From positions 1 to 29,217 of the forward strand of contig CAUGVQ010000015.1 of NCBI GenBank assembly GCA_959602875.1: DNA of 29,217 bases. Direction: 5' to 3'. A model generated the notes under the pieces. The model was not told the origin of the DNA. It ran no database searches and saw nothing but the letters and a program-made list of their open reading frames with translations. Of this stretch, positions 15,937 to 22,992 are shown piece by piece. The stretch is from an uncultured Collinsella sp. (lineage in GTDB: Bacteria > Actinomycetota > Coriobacteriia > Coriobacteriales > Coriobacteriaceae). Numbering within the stretch: the first letter of the stretch is position 1; each line of letters begins with the position of its first letter. A program made the position numbers and the translations under genes.

Positions 15937-15966
15937 CTTTGGGTGCGGTACGGTGTTTGGCGCGAG

Positions 15967-16107
15967 GTTCGAGTCGTTTATGGGCATGAAAATGCGCCAA
16001 TCGCCTTGTTACGAGTGCCGCTAAATACATGTGCCAGCGAAAGCCGGCTCTGTACCATGTGGGGTACAGAGCCGGCTTTCTTTTTCATGCCCATATACGG
16101 CTCGAAC
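15967..16107. repeat. Long nested inverted repeat enclosing a terminator
   Basis: The outer arms 15967-15992 and 16082-16107 are complementary over 26 bases with two mismatches (core TATGGGCATGAAAA). Between them sits the perfect 18-bp terminator hairpin at 16039-16080. The whole 141-base unit lies in the convergent gap between the HerA-like and GNAT genes. It could be a structured RNA end or a small non-autonomous element; no target duplication is obvious. Confidence 0.5.
16039..16086 (+). terminator. Strong intrinsic terminator of the HerA-like gene
   Basis: GAAAGCCGGCTCTGTACC (16039-16056) pairs perfectly with 16063-16080 across a six-base loop, and the run TTTCTTTTT follows. This is a clear Rho-independent terminator for the rightward gene. 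Confidence 0.85.
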
Positions 16108-16175
16108 GTCCCGACGCCCCGCCGGGACGGGTTCGTTGTGACGATATGGGGGCGCGGGACGGCTTGCGCTACGTC

Positions 16176-16469
16176 TTAGGCGACGAGCTCTGCCCACTCG
16201 GGGTGACGCTTGAACCAGCTCACGGCATACGAGCAGGTGGGGCGGGCCTTGCGGTTGGTCTCCTTTAGCTCGCGCGCCGCCTGCTCGAGAAGCATGCCCG
16301 CGATGCCCTGCCCGCGGAGCGACTCGTCCACAAACGTGTGGTTGATCTCCACGGTGCCCGGCTCGCGATCGGGGAAGGTGACCTCGGCCAAGGTGGTTCC
16401 GTCGGGGGCGACGTAGCGGATGGCGTGGGAGTGGACCTCAATCTGATTCTCAGGGGCCTTCTTAGTCAT
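16176..16469 (-). CDS. Small GNAT-fold acetyltransferase (YjdJ-like)
   Basis: A 97-residue protein beginning MTKKAPENQIEVHSHAIRYV. It has the compact GNAT pattern of YjdJ-type proteins: EVTFPDREPGTVEINHTFVD, then the acetyl-CoA loop LRGQGIAGMLLEQAA, and the end TCSYAVSWFKRHPEWAELV. The start at 16469 is chosen because AAAGGCG precedes it; longer frames run into the divergent promoter region. Members probably acetylate a small amine or protein amino group with acetyl-CoA; the substrate is unknown. It lies divergent to the UvrA paralogue and convergent to the HerA-like gene. Confidence 0.88.
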   Translation of the reverse strand: MTKKAPENQIEVHSHAIRYVAPDGTTLAEVTFPDREPGTVEINHTFVDESLRGQGIAGMLLEQAARELKETNRKARPTCSYAVSWFKRHPEWAELVA

Positions 16470-16676
16470 GGCTCGCCTTTCTGTTGGTTCGCGCCTAGGG
16501 CGCGCGGCTTTACGCGTGGTGCATCCATCGTGTACCCACGGCAGCGCGCGAGTCACATCGCATTCGCTTTGCAACGCATCGGTAACAGAGGGGTTACGCC
16601 CGGGAAACGCGAGCGGTACCATGGGGCGGTAAACGGTATCCGCGAGCAGCGCAATCGATTCGATAGGTTGGTGACC

Positions 16677-19229
16677 ATGGCTTCGACACGCAAGGCGTAC
16701 GTTCAGCCAACTCATATTCAGGTGCGCGGCGCGCGCGTGCATAACCTAAAGAACATCGATGTGGACATTCCCCTCGGTTGCCTCACGGGGATCGCGGGCG
16801 TGTCGGGGTCGGGCAAGAGCTCGCTCGCGCTCGGCACGCTCTACGCCGAGGGCAGCCGCCGCTACCTCGATGCGCTCTCTACCTACACGCGTCGTCGTAT
16901 TGCGAGCGTGGGCCGTGCGACGGTCGATGAGGTGCTCCACGTGCCCGCCGCGCTCGCGCTGCGCCAGCGCCCCGGCATACCCGGCGTGCACTCCACGTTT
17001 GGCACCTCAACTGAGCTCCTCAACTACCTGCGCCTCATGTTCTCGCGCCTCGGCAGTCACCAGTGCCCGCATTGCGGCGCGCACGTTCCGCCGAGCATGG
17101 ACGTTGCCCTTATGATTCCCACGCGCTGTCCGGAGTGTGGCCAAGAGTTCATGGGGTCGGGTGCCGAGGACCTCGCCTTTAACAGCGGAGGCGCCTGTCC
17201 TACGTGCGGCGGTACGGGTATCGTGCGCACGGTGGACGAGTCGACGCTTGTGCCCGACGAGTCGCTCTCCATTGAGGAGGGCGCCGTCGCATCGTGGCAA
17301 CAGCTCATGTGGAAGCTCATGCGTGATATCGCGCGCGAGATGGGCGTTCGCACCGATGTGCCGTTCTCGGAGCTCACGCCCCGCGAACGAGAGATTGTCT
17401 TCCACGGCCCCGCCGAGAAGCACCACATGTTCTACCAGAGTTCCAAGACCGGCGACGTGGGCGAGATGGACTTCACCTACTTCAACGCGGTCTATACGGT
17501 CGAGAACGCGCTCTCCAAGGTGAAAGATGAGAAAGGGCTCGCACGCCTGGCGAAGTTCCTCAAAGAGGAGGTGTGCCCAGACTGCGGCGGCACGCGTCTT
17601 TCCGCGCGCGCCCGGGGTTCTGTCATCGACGGCATGAACCTGGGCGATGTGGCCCGTATGACGCTTGACGAGCTCGAGGTGTGGATAGGGACCGTGCCTG
17701 AGCTCATGCCGGAGGCGATGGTGCCCATGGCGCGCGCCATCGTGGCGGAGATGGCCGAGCCCATCTGCCGCTTGAAGCAACTCGGCCTCGGCTACCTCGC
17801 CCTCGACCGCGCGAGTTCCACCCTCTCTACCGGCGAGCGCCAACGCGTGCAGCTCGCCCGCGCCGTGCGCAACCGCACGTGCGGTGTGCTCTACGTGCTC
17901 GACGAGCCTTCCATTGGCCTGCATCCCTCCAATGTGGAGGGACTGCTCGGCGTGGTGGACGACCTGTTGGGCGATGGCAACTCGGTGGTACTCGTCGACC
18001 ATGACGTGCGGGTTCTGCGCCATGCCGATCATCTGGTAGAGATTGGCCCCGGCTCGGGCGAGGCCGGCGGACGCGTTATTGCCGAGGGCAACGTGGCCGA
18101 CGTGGTGACAAATCCCGCCACGCGCATAGGGCCGTTTCTCTCGGGCGAGCGGCGCGTCCGCGTCCGTGAGCGCGCATCGGCAGATGCGGTGTTTGCCGAG
18201 GGGTCTATCGACCTTGAGACGGGTGCCATCCATACTGTGAAGCCCCTTGAAGTGCGGATTCCGCGCGGACGCCTCACCGCGGTGACGGGTGTGTCGGGCT
18301 CGGGTAAGACCACGCTCGTGCTCGAGAGCCTCATCCCTGCGCTCAAGGCATCCATCGCGGGTGAGGCGCTGCCCGGCCACGTGAGGCGTATAGAGGCGGC
18401 GGGTATCCGCCGTGCGAACCTTATCGATGCCACGCCCATCGGTGCCAACGTTCGCTCGACGGTCGCCACCTATTCGGGCGTGCTCGACGACCTGCGCCGC
18501 GCCTTTGCAAAGCTGCCCGAGGCACGTGAGCGCGGCCTCAAGGCGGGGGCGTTTTCCTACAACACCGGGTCGCTCCGCTGCCCCACGTGCGACGGAACCG
18601 GGCAGATCTCTCTCGACGTGCAGTTCCTGCCCGATGTGGACATCCCCTGTCCGGACTGCGGCGGGGCGCGCTTTGGGCACGACGCCTACGCCATCAAACT
18701 CGGCGGCGACCTGAGCCTGCCGGAGCTTCTCTCCTATACGGTCGACCAAGCGCGCGAGGCGCTTGCCGATACGGGCCTGCGTTCGGCGCTCGGCAAGCTC
18801 AAGATTCTCTCTGAGCTGGGGCTCGGCTACCTCACGCTCGGCGAGGCGACGCCGGCACTCTCGGGCGGCGAGGCGCAGCGCCTCAAGCTCGCAAGCGAGC
18901 TCACGCGCGACCAGGCAGACGCCCTCTTTGTGTTTGACGAGCCCACCATCGGCCTGCACCCGCTCGACGTGGAGGTGCTGCTCGGCGTGCTCGAGCGCCT
19001 GATTGACCACGGGGCGACGATTGTGGTTATCGAGCACGACCTCGACATGATCGCCAATGCCGACTACGTGATCGACCTCGGCCCCGGCGGCGGCGAGGCC
19101 GGCGGGCGCATCGTTGCCGCGGGTACGCCAGACGAGGTCGCGCGCGAGTCCGAGAGCGTGACGGGCCGCTACATCGCTGAGGAGTTATCTGGCGAGGACC
19201 CGCGCGCCACACAAGTTCCGCTATCCTAG
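16677..19229 (+). CDS. UvrA paralogue without UvrB-binding domain (UvrA2-like)
   Basis: 850 residues from ATG 16677; GTG 16671 is an alternative, and the ribosome site is weak. There are two ABC ATPase modules. The first has Walker A GVSGSGKS at 41-48, signature LSTGE at 383-387 (Thr in place of the usual Gly), then LDEPSIGLH. The second has GVSGSGKT at 538-545, signature LSGGE at 728-732, then FDEPTIGLH. Several CPxC pairs mark zinc modules (CPHCG, CPECG, CPTCGGTG, CPDCGG, CPTCDGTG, CPDCGG). In UvrA a UvrB-interaction domain of over 100 residues sits between the first zinc-bearing parts; here only about 25 residues separate CPHCG from CPECG. The protein should bind DNA and ATP but probably cannot load UvrB. 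Such paralogues are linked to drug or DNA-damage tolerance. Confidence 0.9.
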   Translation: MASTRKAYVQPTHIQVRGARVHNLKNIDVDIPLGCLTGIAGVSGSGKSSLALGTLYAEGSRRYLDALSTYTRRRIASVGRATVDEVLHVPAALALRQRPGIPGVHSTFGTSTELLNYLRLMFSRLGSHQCPHCGAHVPPSMDVALMIPTRCPECGQEFMGSGAEDLAFNSGGACPTCGGTGIVRTVDESTLVPDESLSIEEGAVASWQQLMWKLMRDIAREMGVRTDVPFSELTPREREIVFHGPAEKHHMFYQSSKTGDVGEMDFTYFNAVYTVENALSKVKDEKGLARLAKFLKEEVCPDCGGTRLSARARGSVIDGMNLGDVARMTLDELEVWIGTVPELMPEAMVPMARAIVAEMAEPICRLKQLGLGYLALDRASSTLSTGERQRVQLARAVRNRTCGVLYVLDEPSIGLHPSNVEGLLGVVDDLLGDGNSVVLVDHDVRVLRHADHLVEIGPGSGEAGGRVIAEGNVADVVTNPATRIGPFLSGERRVRVRERASADAVFAEGSIDLETGAIHTVKPLEVRIPRGRLTAVTGVSGSGKTTLVLESLIPALKASIAGEALPGHVRRIEAAGIRRANLIDATPIGANVRSTVATYSGVLDDLRRAFAKLPEARERGLKAGAFSYNTGSLRCPTCDGTGQISLDVQFLPDVDIPCPDCGGARFGHDAYAIKLGGDLSLPELLSYTVDQAREALADTGLRSALGKLKILSELGLGYLTLGEATPALSGGEAQRLKLASELTRDQADALFVFDEPTIGLHPLDVEVLLGVLERLIDHGATIVVIEHDLDMIANADYVIDLGPGGGEAGGRIVAAGTPDEVARESESVTGRYIAEELSGEDPRATQVPLS

Positions 19230-19285
19230 GTGGGCAACGAATCGACCGACCTGGCCCTGTCCGACGGGGCCTGTAAGGGGGATCC

Positions 19286-19702
19286 ATGATTAAAGAGATC
19301 GTGCGCGACCGTGACTTCCTGAGCAAGCCCGCCGAGGAAGCCACCGCTGCCGACACCGAGGTCATCCAGGACCTGCGCGACACGCTCGAGTCGCTCGACG
19401 ATGCCGTGTGCCTTGCGGCGAACCAGATCGGCTCCACCAAGGCCGTCATCGCTTACCGCGACGGCGACCGCATCGCCGTCATGCTCAATCCCAAGATCAA
19501 GCGCGGCGCGCAGCCCTACAAGACGCAGGAAAGTTGCCTGTCGCTCGACGACCTCTCTGAGGTGCGTCGCTTCCAGATGATTACGGTTGCCTATCAGGTG
19601 CTTTCTGGCGAGAACCTGGTCTCGCGCACCAAGCGCCTGAATGGCTGGACGGCCGAGGTCGTGCAGCACGCCATCGATCACTGCGCGGGCAAGCTGGTCT
19701 AA
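19286..19702 (+). CDS. Peptide-deformylase-like protein lacking the catalytic glutamate
   Basis: A 138-residue protein with the three deformylase motifs in order. Motif 1 is VCLAANQIG (41-49, Cys for the usual Gly), motif 2 is ESCLS (82-86, Ser for Gly), motif 3 is HAIDH (128-132) instead of HEIDH. The metal ligands C84, H128 and H132 remain, but the general base Glu is Ala (GCC codon). True Def removes the N-formyl group from nascent proteins; this short paralogue is probably not an active deformylase. It starts at ATG 19286 after AAGGGGG, 56 bases behind the UvrA-like gene, and is followed nine bases later by the anchored protein, so it is likely in the same unit. Confidence 0.88.
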   Translation: MIKEIVRDRDFLSKPAEEATAADTEVIQDLRDTLESLDDAVCLAANQIGSTKAVIAYRDGDRIAVMLNPKIKRGAQPYKTQESCLSLDDLSEVRRFQMITVAYQVLSGENLVSRTKRLNGWTAEVVQHAIDHCAGKLV

Positions 19703-19711
19703 GGAGCGAGC

Positions 19712-20227
19712 ATGGAGGGTCGCGAGCAAACGGGGGTGGAGCGTCGCCTCGGCCGTCTGCGCGTTGCGGTTATCGCACTCGGCGTCGTGTCGGCTCTGTC
19801 GCTTGTCGCCGTGGGCGTGCTGGCTTGGCAGGTCATGTCGCTGCGCGGCACGCTCGATGCATACGACCAGGTAGTGAGCACCGTCGGTGAGCAGGGTGGT
19901 GTACGAGACGACGACACACCAAGTGGCGGCTCGCACGCATCTGGCGCCACCTCGCACGGAGCGGATGAGGACGCCGAGGACAAGGACGGCGTCGACCCCG
20001 ACAATCTGCGTGCGGCCGATTTGCTCGATATCATTGGGGAGAGCTGGGCAAACGCCCAGCGCATTCTCGACTCGTACGGTGTCGACCAAGCGGACCTTGT
20101 CATCAACACCGATGACGGCGGCATGGTGTGGAACCCTGCCAACTGGACGGTCACGCTCGTGACCGACTTGGACGAGCCCGGTCGCGTTGCGGTCTATCTC
20201 CGCCACGACTCCTGGGGTCTGTTCTAG
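19712..20227 (+). CDS. Membrane-anchored protein of unknown function
   Basis: A 171-residue protein with one N-terminal membrane helix (about 17-40), then a coiled segment and an acidic, low-complexity linker (residues ~60-95). A C-terminal domain of ~75 residues follows (LRAADLLDIIGESWANAQRI, then WNPANWTVTLVTDLDEPGRV). The domain is probably outside the cell. A strong AAGGAGCGAGC precedes the ATG, nine bases after the Def-like stop. The family is not recognised. A bidirectional hairpin follows at 20289-20327. Confidence 0.72.
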   Translation: MEGREQTGVERRLGRLRVAVIALGVVSALSLVAVGVLAWQVMSLRGTLDAYDQVVSTVGEQGGVRDDDTPSGGSHASGATSHGADEDAEDKDGVDPDNLRAADLLDIIGESWANAQRILDSYGVDQADLVINTDDGGMVWNPANWTVTLVTDLDEPGRVAVYLRHDSWGLF

Positions 20228-20288
20228 GACGCGCCCGCCGCGGGCATCTCGCAGTAACGGCGGCCCCTCGCAGTAGGCGCTATCAACA

Positions 20289-20327
20289 AGGAAGCCCCGC
20301 GCAACCATCTGGTGCGCGGGGCTTCCT
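20289..20327. terminator. Bidirectional hairpin between convergent genes
   Basis: AGGAAGCCCCGCGCA (20289-20303) pairs perfectly with 20313-20327, with a ten-base interval. It sits midway between two convergent stop codons. It has no long U-tract but is GC-rich enough to stop both transcripts. Confidence 0.7.
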
Positions 20328-20373
20328 GCGTGTTCATGCGGGGCGCTTGGCGCCCGTGAAAAGCGCGGGGGTC

Positions 20374-20688
20374 TTACTTCTTGCCGAAGAGACCGCCGAT
20401 GCCCCCCATGATGTTGCCGAGTGGGTTCTCGCCGCCGCCGAGGATATCGCCCAGACCACCGAGTTTGGAGAGGTCAAGAGCGGAGAGATCGATGTTGGAA
20501 AGATCGATGCCGCCGTTAGCGATGCGCTCCTTCACGCCGTCGATGATCTGGCCGAGGTCACCCTCACCGAGGGTCTGGCCGGTGATGTCCTCGATGGCGC
20601 CCTTGGGATCGGAGAGGATGTCGCCGATCTTCTCGGGAGCGTTGCCGACGTACTGCATAATCTGGTCGATAATTGCCTGGATGTCCAT
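20374..20688 (-). CDS. Small Gly-rich protein of unknown function
   Basis: A 104-residue protein starting MDIQAIIDQIMQYVG at ATG 20688 (AAAGGAG before it). The N-terminal half is amphipathic helix (DILSDPKGAIEDITG, LGQIIDGVKERI). The second half is a run of short Leu/Gly repeats (LSNIDLSALDLSKLGGLG, then DILGGG) ending GGIGGLFGKK. The repeat-like Leu-Gly tail suggests assembly or membrane contact. No motif of known function. TACAAT (complement of 20736-20741) is a good -10 box before it. Confidence 0.75.
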   Translation of the reverse strand: MDIQAIIDQIMQYVGNAPEKIGDILSDPKGAIEDITGQTLGEGDLGQIIDGVKERIANGGIDLSNIDLSALDLSKLGGLGDILGGGENPLGNIMGGIGGLFGKK

Positions 20689-20735
20689 GGGGCTCCTTTC
20701 GGGGGTCCTGATACCTGATGCTATAAAGCGCCCCC

Positions 20736-20802
20736 ATTGTAACCGTCTTCCTTGCGTTAATTTGTGCATGGCGTCCGCGCTCGACCGTCGGCCTTCTATA
20801 AT
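20736..20802. promoter_or_regulatory. Divergent -10 boxes of the Gly-rich protein and PurF-like genes
   Basis: On the minus strand TACAAT (20736-20741) faces the Gly-rich protein gene. On the plus strand TATAAT (20797-20802), a perfect consensus, lies 35 bases before the PurF-like start. The -35 boxes are poor on both strands. Confidence 0.5.
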
Positions 20803-20837
20803 GACCGGGTAGAGAAATCCTTGCGAGAAAGGTGCCT

Positions 20838-22268
20838 ATGGGCGGTTTCTTTGGGGCGGCTTCGCGCCGTGACGTGGTGCTTGACGTATTCTTTGGTGTC
20901 GACTACCACTCGCATCTGGGCACGCGGCGGGCAGGCATGGTGTTCTGCGAGGGAACCGGTGGGTTTCAAAAAGAAATTCACTCCATCGAGAACACGCCGT
21001 TCCGTTCGCGCTTTGATAAAGACCTCGAGCGCTTCCACGGCACAAGCGGCATCGGTTGCATCAGCGATACCGACCCCCAGCCGCTGCTGGTGCGTTCGCA
21101 CCACGGGACGTTTGCCATCACCACGGTAGGCATCATCAACAACGCCGACGAGCTGATCGACGCGTACTTTGAGCGCGGCGGCGCCCAGTTTATGGCGATG
21201 AGCTCCGGCGCCGTTAACGGCACCGAGCTCGTGGCGGCGCTCATCAACCAGAAAGACGACCTCGTTGAGGGCATCGCCTACGCCCAGAGCGTCATCGACG
21301 GCTCGCTCACCCTGCTCGTGATGACCGAGGACGGCACCATCTACGCGGCGCGTGACCGCATGGGCCGCCTACCGGTGCTCATCGGCCGCGACGCGGCGGG
21401 GGAGGGCTACTGCATCTCGTTTGAGAGCTTCGTCTATCACAAGCTCGGCTACGAGGACGCCTACGAGCTCGGCTCGGGCGAGATAGTGCGTATCACCGCT
21501 GACGGTTTTGAGACGCTCGTTCCCGCGGGCGATCAGATGAAGATCTGCGCGTTCCTCTGGGTCTACTACGGCTACCCCAACTCCAACTACGAGGGTGTGA
21601 ACGTTGAGGTCATGCGCTACCGCAACGGTCACATCATGGCGCGCGACGAGCGCGAGGCCGGCACGCTTCCCGAGGTCGACTACGTTGCGGGCGTGCCCGA
21701 TTCGGGCTTGCCGCACGCGATCGGCTACGCCAACGAGAGCGGCGCCACTTTTGCGCGTCCGTTCATCAAGTACACGCCCACGTGGTCCCGTTCGTTCATG
21801 CCCACCAACCAGGAGGTGCGCGATCGCATCGCCGAGATGAAGCAGATTCCCGTGCCCGAGCTCATCGACGGCAAGAAGCTGCTTCTGGTCGACGATTCCA
21901 TCGTGCGCGGCACGCAGCTCGGCAACACGGTCGACTTCCTGTACAACGCGGGTGCGACCGAGGTTCACATGCGCTCCGCCTGCCCGCCGATCATGTTCAG
22001 CTGCAAGTACCTCTCGTTCTCGCGTGGCAAGTCCGATCAAGACCTGATTGCCCGCCGCGTGGTGCGTGAGCTCGAGGGCCCCGAAGGCGACAAGCACCTC
22101 GACGAGTACGCCGACAGCACGACCGAGCGCGGCCAGTGCATGCTGAAGAAGATCTGCGAGCAGCTGGGCTTTGACAGCCTCGGCTACCAGAGCCTCCCGG
22201 GCATGCTCGAGGCGATTGGCATCGACCCCACAAAGGTCTGCACCTACTGCTGGGACGGCAAGGAGTAG
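20838..22268 (+). CDS. PurF-like amidophosphoribosyltransferase paralogue lacking the nucleophilic Cys
   Basis: A 476-residue protein of the PurF family: an N-terminal Ntn-type glutaminase-like domain, then a type I phosphoribosyltransferase domain with the PRPP loop VDDSIVRGT (351-359). PurF starts Met-Cys-Gly and the Cys is the glutamine-attacking nucleophile. Here the start is MGGFFG with Gly in its place, so glutamine cannot be used in the normal way. The cysteines that bind the [4Fe-4S] cluster in Bacillus-type PurF appear kept: C237 (KIC), C389 (FSCKY), C468 and C471 (CTYC). I start at ATG 20838 after AAAGG; GTG 20832 is possible. Cys-less paralogues are known in gut bacteria. The reaction is unknown, perhaps ammonia-dependent or regulatory. 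Confidence 0.88.
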   Translation: MGGFFGAASRRDVVLDVFFGVDYHSHLGTRRAGMVFCEGTGGFQKEIHSIENTPFRSRFDKDLERFHGTSGIGCISDTDPQPLLVRSHHGTFAITTVGIINNADELIDAYFERGGAQFMAMSSGAVNGTELVAALINQKDDLVEGIAYAQSVIDGSLTLLVMTEDGTIYAARDRMGRLPVLIGRDAAGEGYCISFESFVYHKLGYEDAYELGSGEIVRITADGFETLVPAGDQMKICAFLWVYYGYPNSNYEGVNVEVMRYRNGHIMARDEREAGTLPEVDYVAGVPDSGLPHAIGYANESGATFARPFIKYTPTWSRSFMPTNQEVRDRIAEMKQIPVPELIDGKKLLLVDDSIVRGTQLGNTVDFLYNAGATEVHMRSACPPIMFSCKYLSFSRGKSDQDLIARRVVRELEGPEGDKHLDEYADSTTERGQCMLKKICEQLGFDSLGYQSLPGMLEAIGIDPTKVCTYCWDGKE

Positions 22269-22329
22269 GATCGGCACCCGTCCACCGCTTGCCGCGACGT
22301 CCGAAGCGCCGCGTCCAGTAAAAAGGTAG

Positions 22330-22449
22330 CTATTCAATAATCTGACCGCCGATCCTCGAGTAGAGGGCGGCGGTCAGCGCATAAATGCGCAGCTACGGGA
22401 GGCTGAATCCTGCCCTGTGTTTGTCTGGGCGGTTGAGATTATTGAATAG
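22330..22449. ncRNA. Candidate multibranched RNA or miniature inverted-repeat element
   Basis: A 14-bp perfect outer stem (CTATTCAATAATCT at 22330-22343 with 22436-22449) closes three inner hairpins. They are GACCGCC/GGCGGTC (22344-22375, with an extra CCTC/GAGG), GCGCAT-AA-ATGCGC (22377-22390) and GGG-A-GG/CC-TG-CCC (22397-22415). It starts about 60 bases after the PurF-like stop, so its first hairpin may double as that gene's terminator. Either a structured RNA or a small mobile repeat fits. Confidence 0.4.
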
Positions 22450-22579
22450 TTGATTTTCTTTCTTGAGTCGTTTGCATTTAGCCGCCCGCCGCTGTGTGTT
22501 TGGTGCTCGTTGTCACAGCCCGGGCGTACTGCCTTATGCAGTGGGGATCCGTCGCCGCGTTTCCGGCAAGAATCGAGGC

Positions 22580-22748
22580 AATGAACCCGGTAATGCACCC
22601 GGGAAAACGCTCGCAGAAGAAGTGCAGGTAGGGAGCCTGCAATATCCGAAGTAATGAACCCGAGGCGTCGAAAAGCGGCAAATCGCGCATTACCGGGTTC
22701 ATTACTTCGATTTTCGTCTGAAGCACCTGCCCGGGTTCATTACTTCGG
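22580..22748. repeat. Cluster of a 15-17-base repeat in both orientations
   Basis: CCGAAGTAATGAACCCG (22646-22662) recurs inverted at 22694-22708 (CGGGTTCATTACTTC, 15 bases) and at 22732-22748 (17 bases). A partial copy, AATGAACCCG (22580-22589), followed by GTAATG-ACCCGGG, precedes them. Both inverted copies are followed by short T-runs. Copies 1 and 2 can form a long hairpin, as can 1 and 3. This looks like a repeated protein-binding site or alternative hairpins. Confidence 0.6.
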
Positions 22749-22805
22749 TTTTTGCATGACGCGCGGCAGAGAGCGTCCGAGATGCGCGCTGACTCAATAG
22801 AGTTG

Positions 22806-22912
22806 TGAAATTGAACTTCAAGGCGCAGAAACGTGCTATACTCGCTTGAAATTGAACTTTGAACCATTATTTTGAACCTACAGGGCCCAAATGCGAGAAA
22901 AGTTCAATTTCA
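22806..22912 (+). promoter_or_regulatory. Promoter with three operator-like 13-mers before the XRE-aminotransferase gene
   Basis: An extended -10 box TGC-TATACT (22834-22842) points to a start near 22849. TGAAATTGAACTT occurs exactly at 22806-22818 and 22847-22859, and inverted at 22900-22912. A related TTTTGAACC occurs at 22871-22879. One copy lies near the -35 zone, one over the start and one in the leader, an arrangement typical of an auto-regulated promoter. The likely binder is the HTH domain of the downstream protein. Confidence 0.6.
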
Positions 22913-22992
22913 GTAAGCGTGTCCCTCGGCATGCTTCTGAGATGCTTTTATCCGGGCGCCGCCGGAGGCGGTGTTGTTCATGAGGAGGCCAG

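Noticed and set aside
15966..15975. GGTTCGAGTC, a T-loop-like box
   Set aside because: No acceptor, D or anticodon stems can be built upstream, where the HerA-like coding sequence ends; it is an arm of the inverted repeat.
14347..15987. 546-codon minus-strand frame with a leucine-rich stretch
   Set aside because: Antisense shadow of the HerA-like ATPase; the leucine run is the complement of its Glu/Lys coiled coil.
17007..19037. 676-codon minus-strand frame
   Set aside because: Antisense to the UvrA-like gene, with His/Arg-rich low-complexity composition and no ribosome site.
22463..22654. 63-codon plus-strand frame in the repeat-rich gap
   Set aside because: Arg/Cys-rich, no ribosome site, overlaps the repeat cluster; not protein-like.
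22646..22748. CRISPR-like array
   Set aside because: Copies are in both orientations, unevenly spaced and only 15-17 bases; no cas genes nearby.
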